64,000 bases of DNA from Salegentibacter salegens (GTDB lineage: Bacteria; Bacteroidota; Bacteroidia; Flavobacteriales; Flavobacteriaceae). The stretch lies in the NCBI RefSeq assembly GCF_900142975.1, contig NZ_LT670848.1:992001-1056000 (forward strand), in the 5' to 3' direction. How positions within the stretch are numbered: the first letter of the stretch is position 1; the number at the start of each line of letters is the position of its first letter. Below are positions 49,918-59,218 of the stretch, piece after piece. A program made the translations under genes and the position numbers. The notes below the pieces were generated by a model, which was not told the origin of the DNA, made no database searches, and saw only the letters and a list, made by a program, of their open reading frames with translations.

Positions 49918-51245
49918 ACCGCTACTTTTTCTAAAGCGAATTCAAACCTAACCATGCCATCTTCATCTATTGAAGTTAATTCAATTTGATGCAGAGTATT
50001 CACCAATGCCGGATTCCAGGGTGCTTTCACCTTTACATAGTTTTCTGTAAAGCCGTGGATATAACCTTCTTTGTTTTCACCTTCAAAAAGTACGGTACAG
50101 GTATTTCCTAACTGACTTTCATAAAATGCCCTTCTCTTTTTAGCTGAAAGACCACGCAGCATTTTGCTTCGTTTTTTCCTCACTTTAGTAGGAACCACAC
50201 CCTCCATTTCTGCGGCGGGAGTATTGTCTCTTTCGGAATACGTAAAAACGTGCAGGTAAGAAATATCTAATTGGTTTAAGTAATTATAGGTTTCCAGGAA
50301 ACGTTCTTCAGTTTCGCCGGGAAAACCAACAATAACATCCACACCAATACAGGCGTTTGGCATCACGTCCTTGATTTGCTCAACCCTATTGGTATAAAGC
50401 GAACTCATATATCGACGCTTCATCAATTTTAGTAAATCGTCACTTCCGCTTTGTAATGGGATATGAAAATGAGGCACAAACGTATTGCTTTGTGCCACAA
50501 AATCAATAGTTTCATTTTTGAGTAAATTCGGTTCAATAGATGAAATTCTTAATCGCTCAATCCCATCTACCTCATCTAAAGCCTTTACCAGGTCAAGAAA
50601 AGTATGTTCATGCTTTTTATTACCGAATTCTCCTTTTCCGTAATCCCCAATATTTACGCCGGTAAGCACAATTTCCTTAATTCCTTTTGCTGAAATTTCA
50701 GCAGCATTATTTAAAACATTATCCAGTTTATCGCTACGGGAAATTCCACGTGCCAACGGAATGGTACAATAAGTACATTTATAATCACAACCATCCTGAA
50801 CTTTCAGAAATGCGCGGGTTCTATCTCCAATAGAATATGCACCTACATAAAAATCGGCTTCGTCAATTTCACACGAATGTACTTCCCCAAGATCGTTTTT
50901 AGTAAGATCGTTAAGGTAATCGGTGATTTTAAATTTTTCAGTTGCACCTAGTACCAGATCCACCCCATTAACATCGGCAAGCTCTTCCGGTTTCAATTGC
51001 GCATAGCAACCCACCGCAATTACAAACGCATCTTCGTTTACTTTTTGCGCTTGTTTTACGATGGTTTTAAAACGTTTATCGGCGTTTTCAGTAACCGAAC
51101 AGGTATTGATTACATAAATATCGGCAGATTCAGTAAATTCTACGCGTTCAAAACCTTCCTCTTTAAAAGATCTTGCAATTGTAGAAGTTTCTGAAAAATT
51201 GAGCTTACAACCCAAGGTATAAAATGCGACCTTCTTATTATTCAT
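49914..51245 (-). CDS. mtaB: tRNA (N6-L-threonylcarbamoyladenosine-37) methylthiotransferase
   Basis: Radical-SAM methylthiotransferase converting t6A37 to ms2t6A in ANN-decoding tRNAs. The 443-residue protein has the N-terminal domain binding an auxiliary cluster (FYTLGCKLNFSET, INTCSVTENADKR, AVGCYAQLKPEEL), the radical-SAM triad CDYKCTYC, VGFPGETEERF and a TRAM-like C-terminal region (LFEGENKEGYIHGFTENYVK). CSVTENADKR fits MtaB rather than MiaB. Confidence 0.95.
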   Translation of the reverse strand: MNNKKVAFYTLGCKLNFSETSTIARSFKEEGFERVEFTESADIYVINTCSVTENADKRFKTIVKQAQKVNEDAFVIAVGCYAQLKPEELADVNGVDLVLGATEKFKITDYLNDLTKNDLGEVHSCEIDEADFYVGAYSIGDRTRAFLKVQDGCDYKCTYCTIPLARGISRSDKLDNVLNNAAEISAKGIKEIVLTGVNIGDYGKGEFGNKKHEHTFLDLVKALDEVDGIERLRISSIEPNLLKNETIDFVAQSNTFVPHFHIPLQSGSDDLLKLMKRRYMSSLYTNRVEQIKDVMPNACIGVDVIVGFPGETEERFLETYNYLNQLDISYLHVFTYSERDNTPAAEMEGVVPTKVRKKRSKMLRGLSAKKRRAFYESQLGNTCTVLFEGENKEGYIHGFTENYVKVKAPWNPALVNTLHQIELTSIDEDGMVRFEFALEKVAV

Positions 51246-51288
51246 ACACCTGCCTGTTTCTGTAGAAGTTAAACGATTTTTAGGGCTG

Positions 51289-51296
51289 CAAAGATA
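51289..51296 (-). promoter_or_regulatory. Candidate -7 element of mtaB
   Basis: TATCTTTG on the minus strand, 43 bases upstream of the ATG. A TTTTC stretch lies at about the -33 distance. Confidence 0.4.
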
Positions 51297-51377
51297 CCAA
51301 CAATAATTGTTTTAGGAAAACATTGTTTTGTTGATGTTTCCAAAGAAATCCTACGGGTTTAGAAATGAAAATGTTTT

Positions 51378-51460
51378 ATTCTGAATATGCTTCCAGCTTC
51401 AAACAGCTTAGACCTCCGAATAAATTCGGAGCAGGCTCTGAAACCAGTTCAGGGTGACGT
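51378..51460. repeat. Dispersed palindromic repeat, subfamily A copy 3
   Basis: Read on the minus strand: TCACCCTGAACTGGTTTCAG, a CTCCGAA...TTCGGAG hairpin, GTCTAAGC, then a TTGAAGCTGGAAGC tail. It is the longest feature in the 284-base gap between mtaB and the OsmC gene. Confidence 0.75.
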
Positions 51461-51529
51461 GGTCAACAAAATACTTCAAAAACAAAAGATTGCTCCGCGC
51501 ATTCCTCGCTTACAATGAATAAAAAATCA

Positions 51530-51979
51530 CTATACGCCTACAGAAGCAATTACAATCTCAGGCTCAAGAATAATTTTGGTTTTTATAGAATTTGAGATCA
51601 AGCAGGCTTTTTCACTCTTTTCTATGATGCGTTTTGCCCTTTCGGCATTATTTTCGTCCGTGATTTCTAATACTGGTTTTAAAACGATCTCTGTCATTTG
51701 AAATTTTCCTTCAACCTTATCCAGTTTTCCAATTGCTTTAGATTTAAAAGAGATAAAATCCAGTTTAGAATTTTCAGCAATCGCCAGAAAAGTCGTCATT
51801 AAACAGCTTTCTACCGCGGCAACCAGAAAATGTTCCGGAGACCAGATGTTAGGCATCCCTTTAGGAAAGTCCGGTGGGGTTGCTGTTTCAATAGTATCGG
51901 TTAATTCAGGGGAGCTAACTTCTCCTTTTCGGTCTTCTAACCAGGTAAGATCTACCTGGTATTCGTGTTTTTCTGCCAT
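51530..51979 (-). CDS. OsmC-family protein
   Basis: The 149-residue protein has the two redox-active cysteines of OsmC/Ohr proteins, in AAVESCLMTTFLAIA and EKACLISNSI, and the IWSPEHFLVAAVE helix. OsmC and Ohr reduce organic hydroperoxides. The sequence does not allow a choice between the subfamilies, although the absence of the Ohr-type N-terminus favours OsmC/YhfA. Confidence 0.88.
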   Translation of the reverse strand: MAEKHEYQVDLTWLEDRKGEVSSPELTDTIETATPPDFPKGMPNIWSPEHFLVAAVESCLMTTFLAIAENSKLDFISFKSKAIGKLDKVEGKFQMTEIVLKPVLEITDENNAERAKRIIEKSEKACLISNSIKTKIILEPEIVIASVGV

Positions 51980-52078
51980 AACTTTATATCTTTTAAACCC
52001 AAATGAGGTATTTTCTTTACAAAGAAACAGCGATTAAAAACTAAAAAATATGATTCAGGTCAGCTTCAGGAAAAGAAT

Positions 52079-53227
52079 TTAAGATTCAATAAATTCTTTT
52101 AGGGTATTGACTACATAATCCAGTTCTTCTTGAGTATTATACCTGGAAAATGAAAAACGCACCGATGGTTTTTTAAGGTCTTCTTCTTCTAAAAATGCAT
52201 TTAAAACGTGAGAACCTTTATCGCTTCCACTTTGGCAGGCGCTTCCCTTAGAACAGGCAATTCCTTTTAAATCTAATTGAAACAATAACATTAATGCTTT
52301 ATCGGCAGGTACCGGCAAACATACATTTACCAAAGTATAGGTACTTTTTGTAGCATCGACACAATCACCGTTGAATTTCACCCCGGGAATTTCAGCTTTT
52401 AATTTTTTGATGAAATGAGCTTTTAGGTCACTTATATAGGCTTTTTCTTCGGCTAAATTATCTAAAGACAGTTTTAAAGCTTCTTCCAGGCCAACAATAT
52501 TATGAACACCTTCGGTACCGGCGCGATGGCCACGCTCCTGCTCTCCTCCAAAAATAAGTGGTTTTAATCCGCTGTTTTTTCTTATAAAAGCGAATCCAAC
52601 GCCTTTTGGACCGTGGAATTTATGGGCACTCACCGCAGTAAAATCTACCGGAATTTCACTAAAATCTAAATCATAATGCCCTACCGATTGCACACAGTCG
52701 GAATGAAATAAAGCGCCATGTTCTTTGCAAAGTTTTCCGACATCTTTAATATCCAATTTATTGCCAATTTCATTATTTACGTGCATCAGGCTTACCAGTG
52801 TTTTTTTATCTGAAGCTTTCAGCAATTCCTCTAAATGCGATTCTTTTATATTTCCGCAGGAATCCAGGTCTACATAATTCACCTCAACATCAAAACAATC
52901 CTGGAGCTGCTCTACGGTATATAAAACCGCGTGATGCTCTATTTTTGAAGTGATAATTCGCTTAACTCCAAGATCGCGTACAGCCGAATTTAAAGCCAGG
53001 TTATCGGCTTCGGTCCCGCCAGAAGTAAATATTATTTCTGAAGCTTTTACATTTAAATAACCGGCAACGGTTTTGCGGGCCTGCTCTACAAGCGACTTCG
53101 CAGATCTTCCAAAAGAATGGGTAGAAGAAGGGTTCCCATAAACCTCTTTCATTACAGAGGTCATTCGGGTTATAACTTCATCACGCATTTGCGTGGTTGC
53201 GGCAGAATCGAGGTATACATTTTTCAT
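52079..53227 (-). CDS. Cysteine desulfurase (IscS/NifS family)
   Basis: PLP enzyme that takes sulfur from cysteine for Fe-S clusters and tRNA thiolation. The 382 residues include YLDSAATTQM, FTSGGTEADNLAL, HVNNEIGN, the PLP-binding Lys in AVSAHKFHGPKG and the flexible loop Cys in CSKGSACQSGSDKGS. The long loop fits group I (IscS/NifS) rather than SufS. No iscU or scaffold gene is adjacent. Confidence 0.94.
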   Translation of the reverse strand: MKNVYLDSAATTQMRDEVITRMTSVMKEVYGNPSSTHSFGRSAKSLVEQARKTVAGYLNVKASEIIFTSGGTEADNLALNSAVRDLGVKRIITSKIEHHAVLYTVEQLQDCFDVEVNYVDLDSCGNIKESHLEELLKASDKKTLVSLMHVNNEIGNKLDIKDVGKLCKEHGALFHSDCVQSVGHYDLDFSEIPVDFTAVSAHKFHGPKGVGFAFIRKNSGLKPLIFGGEQERGHRAGTEGVHNIVGLEEALKLSLDNLAEEKAYISDLKAHFIKKLKAEIPGVKFNGDCVDATKSTYTLVNVCLPVPADKALMLLFQLDLKGIACSKGSACQSGSDKGSHVLNAFLEEEDLKKPSVRFSFSRYNTQEELDYVVNTLKEFIES

Positions 53228-53232
53228 CGCTG

Positions 53233-53240
53233 CAAAATTA
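53233..53240 (-). promoter_or_regulatory. Candidate -7 element next to the cysteine desulfurase start
   Basis: TAATTTTG on the minus strand lies only 5 bases before the ATG. If used, the transcript would be nearly leaderless. It may also be chance. Confidence 0.3.
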
Positions 53241-53291
53241 AGCGAAATAAAATTATTTAAAAGAACCTGCCCTAAAAATCCTGAATTCCGC

Positions 53292-53299
53292 TATTTTTG
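53292..53299 (+). promoter_or_regulatory. Candidate -7 element of the TSP3-repeat lipoprotein gene
   Basis: TATTTTTG (TAnnTTTG) 27 bases before the ATG at 53327. Its position decides against a TTG start at 53297, which would lie within the element. Confidence 0.5.
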
Positions 53300-53326
53300 T
53301 TTCAGTTTGAATATATTCCCACACCT

Positions 53327-54382
53327 ATGAAAAAGATCCTTGCAGCTTTATTTTTCTCTTTTGCCCTTTATTCCTGTGACGACGGGGATATAACTGTCAC
53401 CAGTTTCGATTTAGAAAATAGTGATCTAACTTTATGTGAAATTGATGGTAAGAAAGTGCTTTGGGCCGTAAACAATGAAGATGTTTATGAATCTATGTCT
53501 CTGGAATTAAAGGATAATAGTTTAAATGATACGCTTACGCAGAAAATTTTAACACTGGAAGTAAATGATTCAATAGTAATTAATCTCTCGGGAGAAGATA
53601 ATCGCCTGGTTTATAGAATTTATGATGGGGAAATTACAGGAGGGGAATATTTTTGCAAGGGAGTGCCTCCAGGATCTCCACGGGTTTTAGAAGAATATGT
53701 TTCTGCGGGCGGAGTTGCAATAATCAGAACCAGGTTTAATGATATAAGCCTGGATGCGGACGCCGATGGGGATGGCGTACCAAATGGTAAAGAGGGTTAC
53801 GATCCCGATGGCGATCATCTGGATACTGATGGGGATGGTATCCCCGATTATTTAGACATTGATGATGATAATGATAATGTGCCAACAGCCATTGAAAGAG
53901 TTGCCGGCCCCGATGATGATGCTACAGAAGACGGTTATTTAGATACAGATACAGATGGAATACCAGATTACCTGGAGCCTGACGACGATAATGATGGAGT
54001 TTTAACCCGCCACGAAATTGACCCCGATGATGTACAAAGAGCTATTGACGAAAATAACGATGCCTTTCTAAGTCCTATAAACACGGCTGAAGTAGATGGA
54101 TTCCCAAATTATTTAAATGAAAATGTTTTTGATCCCAATTTTGAACACGATCTTCAGTTAGATCATCATATTACAAGGAGTTACAGATCTACCATTGAAA
54201 TTAAAAATTTTAATTTAATTAGACAGGATGGAAGCGGAGAAGATATTCGGTTTGATTCTTATATCCTGGGAAGGTTAGATGTTACAAGAATTCCTTTTCA
54301 GCAATTTACTAACCTTCAACTGGAAAATGAAGAGGAAGAAGGTGATGACGGAAATGGTGAAGAAGAAAATAATACAGATTAA
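53327..54382 (+). CDS. Lipoprotein with thrombospondin type-3-like calcium-binding repeats
   Basis: Starting at ATG 53327, the 351-residue protein has a lipoprotein signal (ALFFSFALYSC). An N-terminal part of about 130 residues precedes a run of Asp-rich TSP3-like motifs (DADGDGVPNGKEGYDPDGD, DTDGDGIPDYLDIDDDND, DTDTDGIPDYLEPDDDND) typical of calcium-binding loops. A C-terminal part ends in a Glu/Asp/Asn-rich tail. Function is unknown; a surface location is likely from the class of lipoprotein. Confidence 0.8.
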   Translation: MKKILAALFFSFALYSCDDGDITVTSFDLENSDLTLCEIDGKKVLWAVNNEDVYESMSLELKDNSLNDTLTQKILTLEVNDSIVINLSGEDNRLVYRIYDGEITGGEYFCKGVPPGSPRVLEEYVSAGGVAIIRTRFNDISLDADADGDGVPNGKEGYDPDGDHLDTDGDGIPDYLDIDDDNDNVPTAIERVAGPDDDATEDGYLDTDTDGIPDYLEPDDDNDGVLTRHEIDPDDVQRAIDENNDAFLSPINTAEVDGFPNYLNENVFDPNFEHDLQLDHHITRSYRSTIEIKNFNLIRQDGSGEDIRFDSYILGRLDVTRIPFQQFTNLQLENEEEEGDDGNGEEENNTD

Positions 54383-54924
54383 ACATTCTGAAAGAAATAG
54401 ACTTCAGTAGCACCGAGACCATATTTTTGGTAATCGGCATCGTAAAATTTAAGATTGTCGTAGCGCCCCAATAAAAAATCCAGTTCGGCTTTAAGAACGC
54501 CCTCGCCTACCCCGTGAATAAACACAATTTTTTGAATTCGTTTTCTCATCGCGAATTCTATTTGCCTTTTGGCTGTTTCCATTTGAAGATTAAGCATATC
54601 ATAATTGCTCATTCCGCGGGAAGAAGTGGTAAGTTTTTCAATATGCAAATCTACTTCCATTGGAGGCAGATTCCTTTCTTTAGGTTTTATGCGTTGTGAT
54701 TTGGGTTTTGGGGGTAACTTTTTTTCAGCTAAAACTTTTTCAAAATCAACATCATCAGACAAAGCTTCAATAGGAGTTTCAATTTTCACTAATTCCGCTG
54801 CAGAAAATTCCATTTCAAAACCATCGGTAGTTTCAATATAAACGGTGCCGGCTTCGGTTTTTATTACAAAACCTTCCAGCACATCATCTAAAACCGCGAC
54901 TTTATCCCCTTTTTTTAGCTCCAT
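54379..54924 (-). CDS. Smr-domain protein (DUF2027-like N-terminus)
   Basis: The 181-residue protein has a small beta-barrel-like N-terminus (KGDKVAVLDDVLEGFVIK) and a C-terminal Smr domain with the motifs VDLHIEKL and IHGVGEGVLKAEL. Smr domains nick DNA or RNA; free-standing Smr proteins in other bacteria act on RNA or in ribosome rescue. No MutS2 core is present. It lies back to back with the small membrane gene (1-base overlap). Confidence 0.87.
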   Translation of the reverse strand: MELKKGDKVAVLDDVLEGFVIKTEAGTVYIETTDGFEMEFSAAELVKIETPIEALSDDVDFEKVLAEKKLPPKPKSQRIKPKERNLPPMEVDLHIEKLTTSSRGMSNYDMLNLQMETAKRQIEFAMRKRIQKIVFIHGVGEGVLKAELDFLLGRYDNLKFYDADYQKYGLGATEVYFFQNV

Positions 54925-55121
54925 TATTCCTTATCTTCTTCTTCTTTATGATCATCTTTGGTAGCCACCCAAAAATTTGTAGCCCGGTAGAGCCCGAGCA
55001 TAATAACTATGAGTCCTCCAATTTTAAAATAAGCGTGAGCATTTTCAGCAGCAATCGCATAGATTAAAAGTGCACCTCCTACTACTATTAAAATTGTATT
55101 TATTATCTGAGAATTATTCAT
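54924..55121 (-). CDS. Small two-span membrane protein
   Basis: The 65 residues contain two hydrophobic segments (TILIVVGGALLIYAIAAEN and FKIGGLIVIMLGLYRATNFW) and a charged C-terminus (KDDHKEEEDKE). The ATG of the Smr gene overlaps its stop, so the pair is translationally coupled. Function is unknown. Confidence 0.75.
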   Translation of the reverse strand: MNNSQIINTILIVVGGALLIYAIAAENAHAYFKIGGLIVIMLGLYRATNFWVATKDDHKEEEDKE

Positions 55122-55197
55122 TTTTTTACCTGTTATCCCTTATTTGTAAAATCTTTAAAATAACGGTTCTTGTATTTTCTGCAAAGTTACAGGAATT

Positions 55198-56943
55198 ATG
55201 AGGCAAATATACTTCTTAGCTTTTATTTTCTCTTTTTACCACGGAAATGCGCAATTACACATTTCCCCCTCCACATCTGGAGATTCCTATATTTACCTAA
55301 GTGATCGCTTTTTATACGTAAAAAACGACATCAACTTAGAAAAGAACAACGCTTCTGAAACTGAAGCGAGTATTTACCTGCGGAAAGAATCGCAATTACT
55401 GCAGGGAGAAAAAAGTACAAATCTTAATTCCGGTAATGGATTACTCTCGGTTTTCCAGGAAGGTACCTCCAATGCTTTCGATTATAATTACTGGGCGTTG
55501 CCGGTAAAAGATAATATTAGTCAAAACCAATTTGGTGCCGTGATATTTCAACCCAAGAACAAAACCAATAGCACTCCGGTTCAGGTTACAGGCAGCTTAG
55601 AAGGCACTTCCCATCCTTTAAGAATTTCACGCCGCTGGATATATAAATATTCCGGCAGTGAATATAATGATTGGCAACATGTAGGTATTAATTTTAATGT
55701 CGCACCTGGGGAGGGTTTTACCATGAAAGGGGTAAATGGCACTGACAGCAGACTTATTAACGGAGTAGAAAATAATCCCGGCAATCGGCAGCGCTATGAT
55801 TTTAGAGGTTTACCTAATGATGGTGAAATAAAAGTTTCAATAAATAAGGACCAGGCGGTTTTGGTAGGAAATCCATATCCTTCAGCTTTACATTTGCAGA
55901 GTTTTTTAATGGAAAATCCTGCCAGCACGGGAATCGCTTATTTCTGGGATTCCAGAGATAATGGTGATTCTCACGATTTAAAACATTATGAAGGTGGTTA
56001 TGGTTCTTATTCTCCCGGCGCGAATGCTTATGCTCCTGCAGTTTTTAAAACTTATAATGGAGCCGGCGAAGAAACCGGAAATTCCGGGGAAACCGGTAAT
56101 GAAATTGCTCGCGAATATTCTCCCATTGCGCAGGGTTTTATGCTAAAGGGAAGAAACGACGGTTTTATACATTTTAAGAATTCCCAAAGAAGATTTCAGA
56201 AAGAAAATTCACAAACTTCCGAATTTAAAAATCAGCAAAAAAGCGAGATTCCGCTATTAAAACTCAGTGTGATATTCAACAAACTTTACACCCGTCCACT
56301 ACTGTTAGCTTTTAGAGAAAATTCTTCTAAAGATGAAGATTGGGCAATGGACGCAAAGATTTATGGAGTTTTAGAAAATGATGTGGGCTGGAATATTGAA
56401 GAAGCTTTTTATAATATACAGGTAAGACCATTTAGGAAAAATGATAAGATTCCCTTGATTATTAATTTAGCTGAAGATGCTGAATTGAGCTTCAAACTTC
56501 ACGAATTCAGGCAATTTGAAAGTGATGCTATTTATCTTTTTGATGCTGTACTAGAATCATATAATCGGGTAGATAAAGCCAATTTTTCAATAGATTTACC
56601 AAAAGGAAACTATAGTACACGATTTTTTATTAGTTTTATTGAGGAAAAAGAAGATAATTTGCAATCTGAACTGCCAGAAGAAGAATTAGACGTTTTAATT
56701 CCTGAAGCCCTGATTGTTCAAAATAATCTTAAAGCGCAATTGGAGATCCAAATGCTTAGAACCGATGTAAAACAAATATTGTTATATGACCTTAACGGAC
56801 AAATGATATATAATAAAACAATACCAATAGGAAGTGCAAATTATACGTTACCCACTTCGGGATTACGGGATGCGATTTATATCCTGAAACTAATTTCTTC
56901 TAATAATATGGAATTCACCAGCAAGATTAGTATTAAAAATTAG
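55198..56943 (+). CDS. Secreted protein with T9SS type A sorting domain
   Basis: The 581-residue protein has a signal peptide (IYFLAFIFSFYHGNAQ) and a C-terminal domain of about 75 residues with the type IX secretion pattern: LRTDVKQILLYDLNGQMIYN, GSANYTLPTSGLRDAIYILK and a final KISIKN. The middle part contains a jelly-roll-like VSGSL and Asn/Gly-rich segments but no catalytic family that I recognise. It is predicted to be secreted and attached to the cell surface. Confidence 0.87.
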   Translation: MRQIYFLAFIFSFYHGNAQLHISPSTSGDSYIYLSDRFLYVKNDINLEKNNASETEASIYLRKESQLLQGEKSTNLNSGNGLLSVFQEGTSNAFDYNYWALPVKDNISQNQFGAVIFQPKNKTNSTPVQVTGSLEGTSHPLRISRRWIYKYSGSEYNDWQHVGINFNVAPGEGFTMKGVNGTDSRLINGVENNPGNRQRYDFRGLPNDGEIKVSINKDQAVLVGNPYPSALHLQSFLMENPASTGIAYFWDSRDNGDSHDLKHYEGGYGSYSPGANAYAPAVFKTYNGAGEETGNSGETGNEIAREYSPIAQGFMLKGRNDGFIHFKNSQRRFQKENSQTSEFKNQQKSEIPLLKLSVIFNKLYTRPLLLAFRENSSKDEDWAMDAKIYGVLENDVGWNIEEAFYNIQVRPFRKNDKIPLIINLAEDAELSFKLHEFRQFESDAIYLFDAVLESYNRVDKANFSIDLPKGNYSTRFFISFIEEKEDNLQSELPEEELDVLIPEALIVQNNLKAQLEIQMLRTDVKQILLYDLNGQMIYNKTIPIGSANYTLPTSGLRDAIYILKLISSNNMEFTSKISIKN

Positions 56944-56945
56944 TT

Positions 56946-57239
56946 ATGGAAGATTTTATGTTGCCTTGTCTTAACAAAAGCCTCTTTGGAGTAGATTGTT
57001 TTGGCTGCGGAGGTCAGCGCGCCTTATTACTTGTTTTTAAAGCAGAATTCACTCAGGCATTTTTAATGTTTCCGGCTATATATCCTATTTTATTTTTACT
57101 CGCCTTTCTTATCTTAAACCTCTTCCTGAAATTTAAATATGATTTTCAGATAAAAATCGCACTTATTATTTTTAGCGGGGCAGTAATGCTAATTAGCTAT
57201 TTAATAAAAATGAACAATTACTTACAACTAACCCAATAA
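56946..57239 (+). CDS. DUF2752 membrane protein
   Basis: The 97-residue protein starts 2 bp after the T9SS gene. It has the DUF2752 mark LFGVDCFGCGGQRALLLVF (Cys-x2-Cys with Gly) and two membrane spans. DUF2752 proteins are common in Bacteroidota and are of unknown function. Confidence 0.85.
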   Translation: MEDFMLPCLNKSLFGVDCFGCGGQRALLLVFKAEFTQAFLMFPAIYPILFLLAFLILNLFLKFKYDFQIKIALIIFSGAVMLISYLIKMNNYLQLTQ

Positions 57240-57249
57240 ACCAATCTTT

Positions 57250-57582
57250 ATGGAAAGACAACAATTACCAAATTCAACATTAATTTTAATTTTTGGAATT
57301 CTCTCAATTATAGGATGCTGCTGTTACGGTATTCTGGGAATTATCTTCGGAATTATTGCGCTTGTAATGGCCAAAAGGGCCACCGAGATCTACAATGCAC
57401 AACCTGAGTTATACACCGGCTACCAAAACGTAAAAACCGGAAAAATTCTTGCTATAATTGGTCTTGTATTGAGTGCCATTAGTCTAATAAGCACAATTGT
57501 AATGTTTATTATGTATGGCGGAGTAGAAGGAATCTACGAAATGCAGAATGAAATTCTAAGGGAAATTGAGCAAAATCAATAA
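57250..57582 (+). CDS. CCC-motif membrane protein
   Basis: The 110-residue protein has the CCC motif in SIIGCCCYGILGIIFG, the ALVMAKRATEIY amphipathic segment and a second span (ILAIIGLVLSAISLISTIV). It is DUF4190-like. The gene follows the DUF2752 gene after 10 bp; this pairing recurs in Bacteroidota from memory. Function is unknown. Confidence 0.85.
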   Translation: MERQQLPNSTLILIFGILSIIGCCCYGILGIIFGIIALVMAKRATEIYNAQPELYTGYQNVKTGKILAIIGLVLSAISLISTIVMFIMYGGVEGIYEMQNEILREIEQNQ

Positions 57583-57600
57583 TCTTTTTATTCTGAAGAA

Positions 57601-57730
57601 AAAGGTTATTTAAAAAGTCCTTTGAGCGTCATCCAGAACTTGTTTCAGGATCTAAGATATTAATTGTTAAATCATGATAGAAGCTGAAACAAGTTCAGCT
57701 TGAAGAAATTAGGACTTTTTAAATAGCCTA
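57601..57730. repeat. Dispersed palindromic repeat, subfamily B copy 2, with long inverted ends
   Basis: The inner part matches the copy at 41369-41450 (TCTAAGATATTAATTG, TAGAAGCTGAAACAAGTTCA). The outer ends are complementary over about 20 bases (left TATTTAAAAAGTCCT, right AGGACTTTTTAAATA), making a hairpin of about 125 bp. Confidence 0.75.
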
Positions 57731-57744
57731 TTTGTTTAAACAAA

Positions 57745-57775
57745 AAAGCCAGCTATTACCAGCTGGCTTTTCCTT
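57745..57775. terminator. Bidirectional terminator between CCC-motif gene and rocD
   Basis: AAAGCCAGCT and AGCTGGCTTT pair across a 6-base loop. A- and T-tracts flank both sides; the genes converge here. Confidence 0.8.
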
Positions 57776-57794
57776 TTTATCTATTTGATAGTAA

Positions 57795-59039
57795 TTACTT
57801 CTCAAACTGCTTTAGCGTAGTAGTAATTATATCTACACAATCCCTAATCTGATCTTCGTTAATCACCAATGGCGGTGCAAAACGAATAATATTACCGTGG
57901 GTTGGTTTTGCTAAAAGTCCGTTTTCTTTTAGCGCCATGCAAATATCCCAGGCCGTAGAGCTGTCTTCTGAATCATTAATCACAATGGCATTTAACAAGC
58001 CTTTACCTCTCACCAATTCCACGATATTCGAGTCGCGAATAAAATCGTTAAGTAATCTTCTGAAGAGGTTTCCTAGTTTTTCAGCATTTTCAGCTAAATT
58101 TTCATCACGAATTACTTCAAGAGCCGCAGTTGCAACAGCGCCCGCTAATGGGTTTCCCCCAAAAGTAGAACCGTGTTGCCCGGGTTGAATTACATCCATC
58201 ACCTCATTATTCGCCAAAACAGCAGATACGGGATAAACACCTCCGGAGATCGCTTTTCCAAGAATTACCATATCTGGTTTCACCTCTTCGTGGTCTACTG
58301 CCAGTAATTGCCCGGTACGAGCAATTCCGGTTTGAACTTCATCAGCAATAAATAAAGCGTTATTTTCTTTACAAAGTTCTCGAGCTTTTTTCAGGTAGCC
58401 TTCAGAAGGTACATAAACCCCTGCTTCTCCCTGAATTGGTTCTACAAGAAAACCTGCAATATTATCATTTTCTTTTAGTACTTTTTCCAGCGCATCTATA
58501 TCGTCGTAAGGGATTTTTATAAATCCGGGCGTGTAAGGTCCAAAGTTCTTCCTGGCACCTTCGTCATTAGAAAAAGAAATAATCGTAGTTGTTCTTCCGT
58601 GGAAATTATTTTCACAAACAATTATTTGCGCTTCAGTTTCCTTTACCCCTTTTCTTTCGTAAGCCCACTTTCTCGCAATTTTAATCGCGGTTTCAACAGC
58701 TTCTGCCCCGGTATTCATAGGCAGCAACTTATCGAATTTAAAATAATCTGTTGCAAACTTTTCATACGGGCCTAAAACATCGTTATGAAAAGCCCTCGAA
58801 GTAAGGGTTAAAGTAGCAGCCTGGTTACAAAGCGCATCAACTATTTTTGGGTGACAATGGCCCTGGTTTACTGCAGAATAGGCCGAAAGAAAATCGTAAT
58901 ATTTATTTCCTTCTACATCCCAAACGTGAACACCCTCGCCGCGGCTAAGCACCACAGGCAATGGATGGTAATTATGAGCACCATACTGGTCTTCTAATTC
59001 AATAGCTTCTTTTGAAGATGTAATTTTTGGTAATGACAT
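57795..59039 (-). CDS. rocD: Ornithine--oxo-acid transaminase
   Basis: PLP-dependent class III aminotransferase converting ornithine to glutamate semialdehyde in arginine catabolism or proline synthesis. The start at ATG 59039 gives 414 residues ([20 protein letters not shown]), the usual flavobacterial N-terminus. The frame is open 29 codons further upstream but those residues do not resemble the family. Motifs include [49 protein letters not shown], the PLP Lys in [15 protein letters not shown], and [12 protein letters not shown]. Confidence 0.94.
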   Translation of the reverse strand: MSLPKITSSKEAIELEDQYGAHNYHPLPVVLSRGEGVHVWDVEGNKYYDFLSAYSAVNQGHCHPKIVDALCNQAATLTLTSRAFHNDVLGPYEKFATDYFKFDKLLPMNTGAEAVETAIKIARKWAYERKGVKETEAQIIVCENNFHGRTTTIISFSNDEGARKNFGPYTPGFIKIPYDDIDALEKVLKENDNIAGFLVEPIQGEAGVYVPSEGYLKKARELCKENNALFIADEVQTGIARTGQLLAVDHEEVKPDMVILGKAISGGVYPVSAVLANNEVMDVIQPGQHGSTFGGNPLAGAVATAALEVIRDENLAENAEKLGNLFRRLLNDFIRDSNIVELVRGKGLLNAIVINDSEDSSTAWDICMALKENGLLAKPTHGNIIRFAPPLVINEDQIRDCVDIITTTLKQFEK

Positions 59040-59206
59040 GTTCAATTTTTTTAAATCAATAATTCTATAATTCCTTCTTTTGTACCTTTTTTCTTTAAAA
59101 ATCAGGTCACAGGGGAGAGAAATCATCCATTATTTAAGTTTTCGCAAATTACTAAATGTTTGTGGGAATTTTTAAGAACACAGGGAATAAATCTTCACAA
59201 TTATTC

Positions 59207-59214
59207 TATTTTTG
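59207..59214 (+). promoter_or_regulatory. Candidate -7 element immediately before rlmD
   Basis: TATTTTTG (TAnnTTTG) ends 4 bases before the ATG at 59219. With a start point 5-7 bases downstream, the message would be leaderless. Confidence 0.35.
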
Positions 59215-59218
59215 CGCT

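Noticed and set aside
53297..53326. TTG start of the TSP3-repeat lipoprotein at 53297
   Set aside because: The TTG is part of the TATTTTTG promoter element; the signal peptide starts at the ATG at 53327.
59040..59126. N-terminal extension of rocD to 59126
   Set aside because: The extra 29 residues do not look like the aminotransferase family, and MSLPKITSS at 59039 is the usual start.
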